Of a DNA stretch of 64,000 nt, positions 50,117 to 60,100 are shown piece by piece; positions within the stretch are counted from its first letter, which is position 1; every line of letters starts with the position of its first letter. The notes under the pieces are model-generated. The model made no database searches and was not told the DNA's origin. It saw nothing but the letters and a program-made list of their open reading frames with translations. A program made the translations under genes and the position numbers. Source of the DNA: CAYMZZ01 sp044463125 (GTDB taxonomy: Bacteria > Bacteroidota > Bacteroidia > Chitinophagales > Chitinophagaceae); NCBI GenBank assembly GCA_044463125.1, contig JBIQMS010000005.1, positions 1 to 64,000 of the forward strand, in the 5' to 3' direction.

Positions 50117-51132
50117 ATGCATACGGGCCGGCGATATACCCCACTGGAATTTATTAAATGGACAAGAAGGGATTTGTATTGGATGCTTTTTATCGCGGCT
50201 ATCCCTACGTTGCTGTATTGGCTTGAATACCGATTTATCGCACTTCCTTTTCAACCCATCGCTATACTGGGTACGGCGGTGGCCTTTATCGTGGGCTTTA
50301 AGAACAATGCAAGCTACAACCGGATATGGGAAGCGCGACAGATCTATGGGGCCATCATCAACGATAGCCGAAGCTTTGCCTATACCTTGCGCGACAATGC
50401 TGGTGGCCGCCATGCCGGCCTGGTAAAGAGAATGTTTTACCGTCACTTTGCCTGGCTTACCGCCATGCTTTTCAACTGCGTGAGCCCCGCCCCTGGGAAA
50501 ATCTGCAAACAGATCGCAACCTGGAGTTTCAAAAAGATCACTATACCATTCCGGAAAGAGAAAGCCAGCTGGATAAGGAGTTAGTGCCTTATCTTTCGCA
50601 GGAAGACCTCAATTATATCCTTACCAAGAAAAATAAAGCCACGCAACTCACGGCCTTGCAGTCGGAGGAACTGGCCAGGCTGCTGGAACAAAAAGCGATC
50701 AATGATTTTCAATGGACGCAATTGCAGCAATGCCTGATCCGGCTCACTGATAGCCAGGGAAAGGCGGAAAGGATTAAGAATTTTCCCTATCCAAGAAATT
50801 TCTCATCCATCACGACGTATCTGTTGATCCTGTTTGTATTCATGGCGCCATTTGGTTTGTTGCGCGAGTTTGAAAGACTGGGTGACGGAACGTTCCTGGA
50901 AGGTTATACCATTTGGTTCCATATTCCTTTTTCCGCCCTTGTAACCTGGGCCTTTCATACCCTCGACAGCGTGGGCGAGAGTTCCGTAAACCCCTTTGAA
51001 GGTAGCGCGAACGATGTCCCCATCACCCAAATCAGCCGGACCTTCGAAATAGATATGCGGGATATGCTTGATGAGGCAGCGATACCGGAACCCTTTCAAC
51101 CGAAGATTCAAACTTTTCGACAGATTATATGA
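50117..51132 (+). pseudogene. Bestrophin-family channel, frameshifted
   Basis: Residues 1-118 (MHTGRRYTPLEFIKWTRRDL... to FAWLTAMLF) and the downstream frame (QLREPRPWENLQ..., LDKELVPYLSQEDLNYIL... to PKIQTFRQII) together form a bestrophin/UPF0187 anion-channel protein. Markers are VGFKNNASYNRIWEARQIYG and LDSVGESSVNPFEG. One base is missing at the TTTT run at 50469-50472; adding it gives 338 residues, the normal size. The second frame has its own ATG at 50584, but alone it lacks the channel's N-terminal helices. Confidence 0.85.
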
Positions 51133-51136
51133 ATAA

Positions 51137-51174
51137 AGGCCCCTGCTTTGCTTGCAGGGGCCTCTCACTTTTTT
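51137..51174 (+). terminator. Intrinsic terminator after bestrophin gene
   Basis: AGGCCCCTGC-TTTGCTT-GCAGGGGCCT is a perfect 10-bp stem followed by CTCACTTTTTT. Confidence 0.9.
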
Positions 51175-51193
51175 AGCAATCGAAGTTTTCACT

Positions 51194-51910
51194 TTAGGGA
51201 TTAGTAGAAAAAACGCTGACCTCCTTCACCATCATGCGCCGGTTTAACTTCAACTGAGCGACGATGAGCTCTGCAAAATCCTCTGGATGCATGACCCGTT
51301 CAGGGTCGCCCTTGATGAGGTTTGCACTGTTCGCCAGGTCAGTCACGATGGTGCTGGGTGCCATGGCCGTTACACGTATGTTGTGCTTACGCACTTCCTG
51401 CATCAGGCTTTCACTCAATCCAAAGACCGCAAACTTCGACGAAGCATAGGCGCTGGTGACAGCACTGCCAGCTTTGCCGGCCGTGGAGGAAATATTGATG
51501 ATATCACCGGTCTTTCGCTCAATCATTTGGGGCAGGACAGCGCGGGTAGCGTAGTACACGCCAAATACATTCACCCTGAAATGGTTTTCCCATACTTCGG
51601 GCTCCAGATCCAAAAAGTTGCCAAAGGTGGCGGTGCCGGCATTGTTCAACAGGATATCAATGGGACCTAACTCCGTTTTTATTTTTTCCACTGCAGCTTC
51701 CACTTCTTCCCGCTTGCTTACATCGGCCGTTGCATAAGTAGCTCTGATACCCTTTTTCCCAATTTCTTCAGCTACCGCTTTTACGTCTTTTTCCGTACGG
51801 GCCATCAGGCCAACGTGCACACCTTCGGTAGCCAGTGCCAACGCAATGGCTTTTCCAATTCCTTTACCGGCACCCGTAACCAGTGCCACTTTTCCACTTA
51901 AATTTTCCAT
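51194..51910 (-). CDS. Short-chain dehydrogenase, 3-ketoacyl reductase-like
   Basis: A 238-residue NAD(P)-dependent reductase of the classical SDR type. Markers are the cofactor motif TGAGKGIG, NNAG, the catalytic Ser in NISSTAGKAG and YASSK (Tyr and Lys). FabG-like proteins have this size, but the natural substrate cannot be told. The gene is on the minus strand, 129 bp after the DJ-1/PfpI-like gene, so it may have its own promoter. Confidence 0.93.
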   Translation of the reverse strand: MENLSGKVALVTGAGKGIGKAIALALATEGVHVGLMARTEKDVKAVAEEIGKKGIRATYATADVSKREEVEAAVEKIKTELGPIDILLNNAGTATFGNFLDLEPEVWENHFRVNVFGVYYATRAVLPQMIERKTGDIINISSTAGKAGSAVTSAYASSKFAVFGLSESLMQEVRKHNIRVTAMAPSTIVTDLANSANLIKGDPERVMHPEDFAELIVAQLKLNRRMMVKEVSVFSTNP

Positions 51911-52039
51911 ATTGAATGTTTTTCTTTTTATATGCCTGCGGAAAGCAAAACCTGCCGCCTGAATTTTTTGGACGATGCATACGATGAACGAAATTACAGA
52001 AGCCTGCTTTCCAACAGGTCTGCTTTCGGGCCGTTCCGC

Positions 52040-52723
52040 TTATTTTTTCATCAATAGCAGCAACTGGTGCGCCGCTTCTTCCGAGGAGGCCGGGTTTTGG
52101 CCCGTAATCAACTGGCCGTCTTTGACCACATAGGAGGCCCAGTCTTCTTTTTTGGAATACTGCCCACCTTTGTTCTTAAGCTCATCTTCCAGCAGAAAAG
52201 GCACCACGCTGGTCAGTTGTACTGCTTCTTCTTCGGTATTACTAAATCCGGTAACTTTTTTACCCTTGACCAGCGGTTCGCCGTTTTCATTTTTAGCGTT
52301 CAGCAGCACGGCTGGTGCATGGCAAACGGCCGCCACAGGCTTTTTGCTTTTCCAAAACAGTTCAATAAGGCGGATGGAGTTAGGATCCGTGGTCAAATCC
52401 CATAGCGGACCGTGACCACCGGGAAAGAACACGGCATCGAAATCGTCTGCATTCATCTCGCTGAGCTTTTTGGTTTGCGCCAAGAGTGCCTGCAGGTCCT
52501 GGTCATCGTTAAACCGACGGGTGGCGTCAGTTTGCGCATCCGGTTCGGCGCTCTTGGGGTCAATGGGCGGCTGCCCACCTTTGGGTGAAGCCAGGGTGAT
52601 GTTGACGCCGGCATCTTTCAGGGTGAAATAGGGCGCGGCAAATTCTTCAATCCAGAATCCTGTCTTCTTTCCGGTGTTTCCCAGTTCGCTATGCGAAGTG
52701 AGTATCATAAGTACTTTTGTCAT
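52040..52723 (-). CDS. DJ-1/PfpI-family protein, Hsp31-like
   Basis: A 227-residue member of the type 1 glutamine amidotransferase-like class (Hsp31/YhbO side). The nucleophile elbow AVCHAPAVLL has Cys134 and His135, with Glu26 in FWIEEF. FFPGGHGPLWDL is also typical. Relatives act as glyoxalases, deglycases or stress chaperones; which applies here is not known. It is the last gene in a four-gene redox operon with DsbA-like and old yellow enzyme genes. Confidence 0.92.
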   Translation of the reverse strand: MTKVLMILTSHSELGNTGKKTGFWIEEFAAPYFTLKDAGVNITLASPKGGQPPIDPKSAEPDAQTDATRRFNDDQDLQALLAQTKKLSEMNADDFDAVFFPGGHGPLWDLTTDPNSIRLIELFWKSKKPVAAVCHAPAVLLNAKNENGEPLVKGKKVTGFSNTEEEAVQLTSVVPFLLEDELKNKGGQYSKKEDWASYVVKDGQLITGQNPASSEEAAHQLLLLMKK

Positions 52724-52758
52724 CGTTTCTCCTTTTTGTTTTTGTTATCCGTAATTAT

Positions 52759-53454
52759 TTACTGGCAGTTGCCGTTGATATCGCAAAAGCCTTCGCCATT
52801 TTCAACAATGAGGGCAGGCTTTTCTTCCTCCCACACTTTCTCCAACACCTGGGCAAACACCTCCGACGATTGGGCGCCGCTCACTGCGTACTTGTTGTTG
52901 AAAACAAAGAAGGGCACACCCTGCACACCTACCTGGAAAGCCTGGTATTGATCCTCACGCACTGCATCGGCATATCGGTTTTCCTCCAATATTCTCATAG
53001 CTTCTCCTGCATCTAATCCCAGCTCTGCGGCCAGTTGCACCAACGTGTTGTAGTCTGCCAGGTCTCTGCCTTCCGTATAGTACGCCTTAAACAATCGTTC
53101 TTTCAATTCATTTTGTACGCCTTTTTCTTTGGCAAAATGCAGCAAACGGTGGGCCGAAAGGGTATTGTTGAGGATGGCCCGGTCAAAATCGTAGTGCAGT
53201 CCAACTTCTTTTGCCATAGCGGTTATGCTGTCGTTCATGCGTTTGCCGTCAGCGGTGGTGCCGCCTTTGCGCTTGCCCAGGTATTCATGCACACTCAGTC
53301 CTTCGCTGTTGTCGAGTTCCGGGTCCAGTTGGAAACTTTTCCACTCGATCTGCACCTTGTCTTTTGCGACAAAGCCTTCGAGGGCTTTTTCCAGTCTGCG
53401 TTTGCCAATATAGCAAAACGGGCAGACTGCATCGCTCCAAATTTCAATTTTCAT
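52759..53454 (-). CDS. DsbA-family FrnE-like oxidoreductase
   Basis: A 231-residue thioredoxin-fold protein with the redox pair CPFC (Cys11, Cys14), starting MKIEIWSDAVCPFC. GVPFFVFNNKYAVSGAQ has the cis-Pro loop. It has no signal peptide, so it is a cytoplasmic 2-hydroxychromene isomerase/FrnE-type protein rather than a periplasmic DsbA. An upstream in-frame start at 53490 adds an unconserved piece. It lies between old yellow enzyme and DJ-1-like genes in one operon. Confidence 0.92.
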   Translation of the reverse strand: MKIEIWSDAVCPFCYIGKRRLEKALEGFVAKDKVQIEWKSFQLDPELDNSEGLSVHEYLGKRKGGTTADGKRMNDSITAMAKEVGLHYDFDRAILNNTLSAHRLLHFAKEKGVQNELKERLFKAYYTEGRDLADYNTLVQLAAELGLDAGEAMRILEENRYADAVREDQYQAFQVGVQGVPFFVFNNKYAVSGAQSSEVFAQVLEKVWEEEKPALIVENGEGFCDINGNCQ

Positions 53455-53557
53455 TCTTGTTCCTATTTTAAATGGAGAAGCAGCATTCAATCACCTGTTC
53501 TCTCTTTTGCTTTTTCTGCTATTCAATTCCGGCTGCTTCTATCCTGTTATTAATGAT

Positions 53558-54655
53558 TTATGCCGATAGTGCAGGGTAGTCAATATAACCTTGGGCACCG
53601 GTAGTATAAAATGTATTTCGATTGGCTTCGGCCAGTGGCGCCCGACTGCGGAAACGCTCCACCAAATCGGGATTGGAGATGAACGGTACCCCAAACGCTA
53701 CCAGGTCGGCGTTGCCATCTTCAATTACCCTGTTCCCTGTTTCCTGTGTAAACCCTTTGTTGATGATGAGTGTACCATTATACATCGGGCGGAAATGTTT
53801 AGCCACTTCGGTTACGGCCCCGGGCACATCAACCACCGGTGCAAAGGGTTCGGTCAGGTGGATATACGCCAGGTCATAATCATTCAGGTTGCGAACGATA
53901 TATTCGAATGTTGGAATGGTTTTTTCATCGATGGTCATTCCAAACAAGTTGTGTGAAGAAGGGTTCAAACGAATACCCACACGGCCCAGGTCGATCACTT
54001 CCTTTAACTCGTTTAGCAGCTCAAACAGGATGCGAGCCCGGTTCTCAATAGAACCACCATAAGCATCGTTGCGTTGGTTGGCGGCCCTTACAAAAAACTG
54101 GTGCAACAGGTAGCCGTTGGCACCGTGTAGCTCCACACCGTCGAAGCCGGCTTCCAGCGCATTGACTGCGCTCTTTTTGAAATCCTGTATGGTCTCACGA
54201 ATGTCTTCCACCGTCATTTCCTGCGGTGTTACTGTATCCTCAAAGCCATTCTGCGTATAAGCTTGTGCCTGCGGGTTGATGGCGGATGGCGCGAGGGGCA
54301 ATTCGCCGTTGAGCAGGTTGGGGTGCGACATACGGCCAACGTGCCAAAGTTGCGAAAAGATTTTTCCACCCTTTTCGTGCACGGCATTGGTGACCAGTTT
54401 CCAGCCTTCCACTTGCGCGGCGGTGTAAATCGCGGGCACATTTGCAAAGCCCACGGCTTTGGGGCTGATGTACGTGCCTTCGGTAATAATGAGGCCGGCG
54501 CTGGCCCGCTGAGCATAATATTCAGCCGTCATGGCAGTAGCCACGTTGCCTTTATTGTTGGAGCGGCTGCGGGTCATGGGGGCCATCACCACACGATTGT
54601 TGAGGGTCAGGTTTCCCAACTGGTAAGGGGTTAATAAAGCTTGCTCTTTCGACAT
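53558..54655 (-). CDS. Alkene reductase, old yellow enzyme family
   Basis: A 365-residue FMN enzyme that reduces activated C=C bonds of electrophiles. NRVVMAPMTRSRS, GLIITEGTYISPKAVG, SQLWHVGRMSHP and FDGVELHGANGYLL are the FMN and substrate-binding segments, with ENRARILFELL further on. It probably detoxifies unsaturated carbonyls together with the neighbouring thiol-redox and DJ-1-like proteins. It is second in the operon behind the Rossmann-like gene. Confidence 0.95.
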   Translation of the reverse strand: MSKEQALLTPYQLGNLTLNNRVVMAPMTRSRSNNKGNVATAMTAEYYAQRASAGLIITEGTYISPKAVGFANVPAIYTAAQVEGWKLVTNAVHEKGGKIFSQLWHVGRMSHPNLLNGELPLAPSAINPQAQAYTQNGFEDTVTPQEMTVEDIRETIQDFKKSAVNALEAGFDGVELHGANGYLLHQFFVRAANQRNDAYGGSIENRARILFELLNELKEVIDLGRVGIRLNPSSHNLFGMTIDEKTIPTFEYIVRNLNDYDLAYIHLTEPFAPVVDVPGAVTEVAKHFRPMYNGTLIINKGFTQETGNRVIEDGNADLVAFGVPFISNPDLVERFRSRAPLAEANRNTFYTTGAQGYIDYPALSA

Positions 54656-54682
54656 ATTTATTTTTTTCTTTGTTTTAGGTTG

Positions 54683-55150
54683 TTATTGACTATTTAAGAA
54701 AACATTTTGGATGGCTTCCACCGCTATCTTGTTCCCGCCAGAAATCACCGGCATTTTCGAGCTTCCTTCTGGCATATGCAGGTACACAATTTTGGAAAGG
54801 GGCAAGTGTTGAGCTACTTTAGATTTGCTTTCCTCTTCGATCTGCCCCAGACAGACCACGATCTTGGTGCTGGCAACATCCTTTATTTTTTGCAGCGTCT
54901 CGACCCTTGTGTACTGCGATTTTGTCAATACAATGTAATCGGCTTCCCAACAGGCTTCCCGGCAACAAGGCTGAATGTCTGTTTCACTCTGGGGTTCCAT
55001 GTGCTGCAATTGTTGCTTGAGATCCGATAGCTTTTCCGCTGCTTCATCCATCAGAAGCAAGCGATGTCCCGTAGGCAGCAACCATGCCAACAGATCCCTT
55101 GCTTCTGTACTTGCGGCTCCAATTACGGCGATGGTTTGTTTTGCAGGCAT
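54683..55150 (-). CDS. Small Rossmann-like protein
   Basis: A 155-residue protein that starts TIAVIGAASTEARDLLAWLL, a dinucleotide-binding-like beta-alpha turn, followed by LLLMDEAAEKL and a second half with KIVVCLGQIEEES. It resembles the NAD(P)-binding half of reductases but has no catalytic domain, so it may be a regulatory or truncated form. It is the first gene of the redox operon, with a -7 box and an FNR-type palindrome upstream. Confidence 0.65.
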   Translation of the reverse strand: MPAKQTIAVIGAASTEARDLLAWLLPTGHRLLLMDEAAEKLSDLKQQLQHMEPQSETDIQPCCREACWEADYIVLTKSQYTRVETLQKIKDVASTKIVVCLGQIEEESKSKVAQHLPLSKIVYLHMPEGSSKMPVISGGNKIAVEAIQNVFLNSQ

Positions 55151-55173
55151 GCTGTTTTTCCTTTTTTACAAAG

Positions 55174-55181
55174 CAAAATTA
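55174..55181 (-). promoter_or_regulatory. -7 box of the redox operon
   Basis: TAATTTTG on the minus strand lies 23 bp before ATG 55150 and predicts a start near 55168. Confidence 0.55.
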
Positions 55182-55225
55182 CCCAAGGCACCATCGCTGG
55201 CGAATGAGAAAAGGCAAGAAATAGG

Positions 55226-55241
55226 CTTGACAAATGTCAAG
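55226..55241. promoter_or_regulatory. FNR-type palindrome before the redox operon
   Basis: CTTGACAAATGTCAAG is a perfect palindrome with 7-bp arms, in the 5-4-5 form TTGAC-n4-GTCAA typical of Crp/Fnr sites. It is centred about 65 bp upstream of the inferred operon start and 11 bp after the stop of the divergently placed regulator's gene body (55252). Confidence 0.55.
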
Positions 55242-55251
55242 CGATAAGATG

Positions 55252-55833
55252 CTAATTTTTACGGGAAAGCTTGCGGCGAATACGACTGAGAGTCTCCGGC
55301 GTGATGCCCAGGTAAGAGGCGATGAGGTTCAGTGGAATGCGTTGTACAAAGTCGGGGTAAGTTTCTTCGAATAGTTGGTACCGTTCTTCGGCGCCAGATG
55401 CGATGGCGCTTTCCAGCCGCCGCTCTTTGGCAATGATATTGTTCTGAAAAAGGATTCGGAAATAGCGTTCCATTTTCGGCAAAGCCGCCATCATGGCGTC
55501 AAAATTTTCGTGCGAAAGCAGTAGCAGTTCGCTGTCTTCCAGCGCATCGATATTAAACCGGGAAGGTTCACCAGTGAGAAAGCTGTAGATGTCCACAATC
55601 CACCAGCCTTGAACGGCAAACTGCAGCATGTGCTCGATGCCTTTGTCGTCGACGCTGTAAAGGCGCAACAGTCCCGCTTCGGTAAACGCCAGGCTTTTGC
55701 ACACATCCCCTTCCTGCAAAAGGTACTGCCGCTTGCGGAGCTTTTTCGGCGTGAAGTAGGTTTTTAATTGTACTGTTTCTTCATTGGTCAGCACAATTTT
55801 TTTGCTAATGTTTTGTAGCAAGGCTTCGAACAT
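55252..55833 (-). CDS. Crp/Fnr-family transcriptional regulator (2)
   Basis: A 193-residue protein from ATG 55833 (MFEALLQNISKK). It has a cyclic-nucleotide-type beta-barrel (about 25-120) and a C-terminal helix-turn-helix (LIASYLGITPETLSRIRRKL). No Fe-S cysteines are evident. A longer reading from 55956 crosses its own -7 box (TAACTTTG) and is rejected. It lies just before the redox operon in the same direction, with a FNR-type palindrome between them. It likely controls that operon. Confidence 0.9.
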   Translation of the reverse strand: MFEALLQNISKKIVLTNEETVQLKTYFTPKKLRKRQYLLQEGDVCKSLAFTEAGLLRLYSVDDKGIEHMLQFAVQGWWIVDIYSFLTGEPSRFNIDALEDSELLLLSHENFDAMMAALPKMERYFRILFQNNIIAKERRLESAIASGAEERYQLFEETYPDFVQRIPLNLIASYLGITPETLSRIRRKLSRKN

Positions 55834-55839
55834 AGGCGG

Positions 55840-55847
55840 CAAAGTTA
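55840..55847 (-). promoter_or_regulatory. -7 box of Crp/Fnr gene (2)
   Basis: TAACTTTG on the minus strand matches TAnnTTTG and ends 6 bp before ATG 55833, again a near-leaderless layout. Confidence 0.5.
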
Positions 55848-55956
55848 GCGAAAGACGATTGCACTGTTTTTGATTTGAAGACACAACGCTCCCAGTGGTG
55901 ATTAAGGATTTGAACAAATGACTTAGCGGGAAATAGGTGAATTTGAAATATTGCAC

Positions 55957-55995
55957 TAAAAAAAGAATACACTAACGCATTGAGTTAGTGTATCT
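55957..55995 (-). terminator. Terminator of tRNA-Ser
   Basis: On the minus strand, the stem ATACACTAAC / GTTAGTGTAT with a 7-base loop is followed by TCTTTTTTT, about 30 bp after the tRNA. Confidence 0.88.
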
Positions 55996-56019
55996 TGATC
56001 AAATGGAAGGCAAAATGGG

Positions 56020-56106
56020 CGGAGAGAGAGGGATTCGAACCCTCGTACCGGCAAGCCAGTAAACGGTTTTCGAGACCGTCCCATTCAACCACTCTGGCAT
56101 CTCTCC
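56020..56106 (-). tRNA. tRNA-Ser (anticodon CGA)
   Basis: Minus-strand 87-nt sequence with a 7-bp acceptor stem (GGAGAGA / TCTCTCC), discriminator G, the class II long variable arm expected of tRNA-Ser, a T-arm GGGTTCGAATCCC, and an anticodon stem ACGGT/ACCGT with loop CTCGAAA, giving CGA. The following bases are CCC, so the CCA end is added after transcription. A TAATTTTG box lies 12 bp upstream. Confidence 0.96.
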
Positions 56107-56117
56107 AAAAGGGGGGA

Positions 56118-56125
56118 CAAAATTA
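56118..56125 (-). promoter_or_regulatory. -7 box of tRNA-Ser
   Basis: TAATTTTG on the minus strand lies about 12 bp before the 5' end of the tRNA. Confidence 0.55.
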
Positions 56126-56148
56126 CGGGAAGCCGGGGAAACGTAGAA

Positions 56149-57099
56149 CTATCGATCCCAAACCATCACAACCTTGCCCCTCGTACGCATCGATTCAGTA
56201 TGGCGAATGGCAGCCGGAATATCTTCATAGCCATAAACTTTTTCAATCTGCGGAATGAGTTTATTATCCGAAATCAGGGTAGCCAGAGTATTCATATCTT
56301 CAGAATTGGCCTGAGCGGTAAACTGGATCAAGGGAAACCTCCTAAACGCTTTTCGAAAAAGTACCGAAACCATATGCCCCATGCTGGTGAAGCCAATCAT
56401 CACTCCACGCTTCCCCATTCGCCTGTAGTCATTGAAATACAGGTTGCCGTTTACGTCAATTACCAGATCATAGTTCCCTTTGTGCTGGTGAATGTTTTCC
56501 TTATCGTAGGCAATTACATGGTCAGCACCAAGATCCTTTACAAAATCTGCGTTTTTGCTGGAGCATACAGCCGTCACTTCGGCGCCATAGGCTTTGGCAA
56601 TTTGCACCGCAAAATGCCCGACACCACCCGAAGCTCCATTGATCAATACGCGTTCTCCCTTTTGCAATTTCCCATGTGTTGTGAGCCCCTGCAAAGCGGT
56701 TAATCCTGCAACCGGCACACTGGCCATTTGGCTGAAATCTGCTGCTGCAGGCATTAACCCACACAGTTTTTCCGGCACGCAAACATATTGAGCAAATGCA
56801 CCACCCATTAGCGTTTCACCAAACACCCGATCACCCACTTTGAACCGGGATACATTTTTTCCAATCTCCGTTACCAGGCCGGCAAAGTCCGCTCCGGGGA
56901 TCTTGTGTTTTGGCTTGAATAACCCAAAGCTGAAGCGTGCAAAAAAAGGTTTTCCTCTCAGTATATGCCAGTCAGCCGGATTAGCTGAATTGGCATATAC
57001 TTTAACCAGAATATGCCCCTCCTTTATCGGAGGTTTCTCCACATCCTCCATTTGTAATACTTCAGGTCCTCCGTATTTGTATTTTGTGAAGGCTTTCAT
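56149..57099 (-). CDS. Medium-chain quinone-type oxidoreductase
   Basis: A 316-residue NAD(P)-dependent reductase/dehydrogenase of the MDR family. GADFAGLVTEIGKNVSRFKV is the GroES-like N-terminal part. LINGASGGVGHFAVQIAKAYGAEVT is the nucleotide-binding segment. Zinc ligands typical of alcohol dehydrogenases are not visible, so it is a quinone-oxidoreductase type. It starts 19 bp after the CHAT gene stop, so it may be the last gene of that operon or have a promoter of its own. Confidence 0.92.
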   Translation of the reverse strand: MKAFTKYKYGGPEVLQMEDVEKPPIKEGHILVKVYANSANPADWHILRGKPFFARFSFGLFKPKHKIPGADFAGLVTEIGKNVSRFKVGDRVFGETLMGGAFAQYVCVPEKLCGLMPAAADFSQMASVPVAGLTALQGLTTHGKLQKGERVLINGASGGVGHFAVQIAKAYGAEVTAVCSSKNADFVKDLGADHVIAYDKENIHQHKGNYDLVIDVNGNLYFNDYRRMGKRGVMIGFTSMGHMVSVLFRKAFRRFPLIQFTAQANSEDMNTLATLISDNKLIPQIEKVYGYEDIPAAIRHTESMRTRGKVVMVWDR

Positions 57100-57118
57100 A
57101 GGATGAAGTTATTGATAA

Positions 57119-60100
57119 TTATGCACGAAAGACAAACCGTCGAAACATGAAAGCTATCAGTAGTAGCCCGCCAGCAATGAGCGCTATCCATCTCCAACGG
57201 TTGCTGGAAGGCACCACCGGCTGGCTATCGCCTACCAGGGTCATCCCTGCCCAGAAATAAGGATGCGCAAGATTGGAAGGGGCATTTTGGAGATAATCAA
57301 TCTTTGCTTGTTGCAGCGCTTCGCTTTTCGACATCCCTTTCGAGAGATTTTTGTAAAAAAGGGTAACCACTTCCGCGCTGGTCTTTTCATCTACTTTCCA
57401 TAAACTCATTACAACGGAAGGACAACCTGCGTACATGAAGCTATGCGCCAGTGAAATAACGCCCTCGCCTTCGCGCCATTGACCCGTTCCTGTTTCGCAT
57501 GCGTTGAGCACTGCGAGATTGGCACGTAAATTCATTCCGTAAATTTCATAAGCATGCAGGTAGCCATCTTCCTCCGTGGCTGAATCATCGCCAGTAGGCT
57601 TGGCCAGGAAAAAGCGGGAGAGCGCCGGTGATGCATTGTTGATCTCGGCATGCGTACCCAGATGAAGTATGTTGTAATCCCCCGCACGCCGCTTAAAGCT
57701 GCTCTCCAGTGCCGCCTGGCCGCTCAAAAGATCGGTATTGATGTAGCGGCTTATTTGCTCTGCGGCATTGAGTGTGAAAGGCTGGCGTATCAGCATGAGG
57801 TATTGCTGGTCGGCCAATAAATCATTGGCTATTTTCTTACGATAAGCAGCTTTCATTTCATCAGTAAATACCGGAGTAATCAGCAGGGCTTTGCCCTTCT
57901 GCTGCTGCATTGCATGGCTATAGTGCAAAGCGCTGGTTGCAGAAAGCAGTGTAGAAATTTCAAATTGCTTTACCAGGTAAGGCATTGATTCAAAACCTTT
58001 GTTCGTTCCTGAACTGATTAGCACTTCAAAATTCAGGTAATACAATTCATCATCGGGAACAATGAGCAATTTTTTCGTAAGCAGGAGATCCTTTGCTGGT
58101 GCAATCAGTTGACTGTATAGCCGGAATGCGGGCTTTGCAAAATTTTCAGGCGACAGGTTGTAAAGATTTCTTAAAGCTGCCACATCGGTCAGCACATTGC
58201 GGTGCATGCGCTGTACCCGGAAATGTTTTTTATTAAGGATAAACAAGAATACCGCTTCGTTGGTAACGGTGTACTGAAGCATGGTTTCTCCATTTTTCAA
58301 CAAATGGTTCCTGATTTCATCAATAGAAGCTGATCGCATCCTGTATTTGAGTCGGGCTGCCGACGTATTTAATTTCAGTTGCTCTTCCTGAAAACGATAG
58401 TAGGATTCTATGGTAGTTGTGAGCAGTGTTAGGAGCGAATCATTGTTGCGGTCTTCGTCGAGATATTGTGCATTGAGCTGGCTGATTCGTTTACGCCATC
58501 CCAGGTCTTCCTTTGTTTCGGCATCCTGAGCATTTCCAGCATTATCTATCATCACATTATTAGAGGCCAACCGAAGCAGTAGGCTCTTGCTTGTTTCACT
58601 AAATGCGAAAGCCTTTTCGAGCCATGCTGTCTTTTTTTCCAGTTCATGCATTTGCCAGCAGGCTTCCACGGCTGCATCAAATATATACTTGTGCCTGGAG
58701 GCCAGTTGAATCAGCGAGGCTTGTGTTCTAAGAGCAGGCAGTATTTTTTCCAGGTAGTTACTATAATTTTCCGCTATTTGGTGAATGCGGCGAAGGTGAG
58801 CGCTGTTTTTGTTTTTTTTGTATAAGGCCGCCTCGATGCCTGTTCGTTGTTGAATGTATTGTATAATAAAATGATTATAAGGCAACCTGTCCATCCAGTT
58901 GCCATCAGGAAGTTTTGGTAGTTGCAGCAATTCAAGAAAAGTGCTGTCTGAATACTGCATGGCTGTCTCAGGTTCTCCTTTTTCGAGCCAGGCCATACTC
59001 ATCTTGTTGAACTGACCTGCAATGGAAATGTGTCCGGAGTGGTAGCTTTGGCGATACATACGCAGGCTCTGTTGCATCAGGGCCAGGCCTTCGGCGAAGC
59101 GGTTCAGTTTGGTGTAGGCTTGTCCCAATGTACTGCGGGTAGCCTCCGCTGTCAACACGCTGCTTTCCTGGTTGGGCAAAGCACGTTCATAGTAGCGGGC
59201 GGCTTCAGCATATTGTTGCCGGTCGTAAAAGAGATCGCCATATAGCGTTTCCACATATGCGAGATTCAGTTTATCGTTGGGTTCCTTTTGCTTTTGAATA
59301 TGAAGAGCACGCCTGAACAGGCTGTCGGCCGATTCAAAATCACCCACCAATCGTTTCAGGTTGGCAAGGTGCGCGAGTGGGCGAACCAGGCCAATTCCAT
59401 CCGGCCCATAGTTCAACGTATGCAGATGGAGCGCTTTTTCATAATATTCATTGGCAAGCTGCCATTCGCCAATGGCTTCATACAATTTTCCCATATTGTT
59501 GAAGCCAATTGACAGCAGATGAGGATTGCCGTTTTTCCGGTACGCTTCCTGCGTGAGGATTACCATTTGCTGGCGATGATGCAATGCTTCATCCGTTCTG
59601 TACATGGTTTCGTATAGCGTACCCAAATCATTGTGCGAAAGTGCGCGGCTGGTATGCAGCGGTGGAAGGTGCTTGTTCACCAGGCGCTGCATATCCAGTG
59701 CGTATTTCTCAGCTTCATCCAGTCGCCCTGCGTCGTGCGCCAGGTACATCAGTGTTTGAAAAACGCTGATCAGCATTTGTTCATCTTTTCCATGCATCGT
59801 CTCAATCATACTGCGCGCCTTTTCTCCATACACCATTCCCTGGTCGAGTTCCTGCAACACCAGGTGCATCCAGGCGATATTCGTATATAATTTGGCATAG
59901 GTGTCGTTGGCAGCAGCATTGAAGGGGATACGTTTCAATGCCTTATCAAAATATTTTTTACCCTCCCGGGCTGCAGAATTATTCACCAGTATCTGAGCCT
60001 TTTGATTCAGGGCCGCAACCGCGGCTATGCTTTCATGCGGAAGTCGCGGTACAAGGGCCAATGCACTGTCGATAATGGCGAGGCCACGGTTAACACTTAC

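Noticed and set aside
50584..51132. Separate 182-residue membrane protein
   Set aside because: It continues the bestrophin after a one-base deletion; alone it lacks the first half of the channel.
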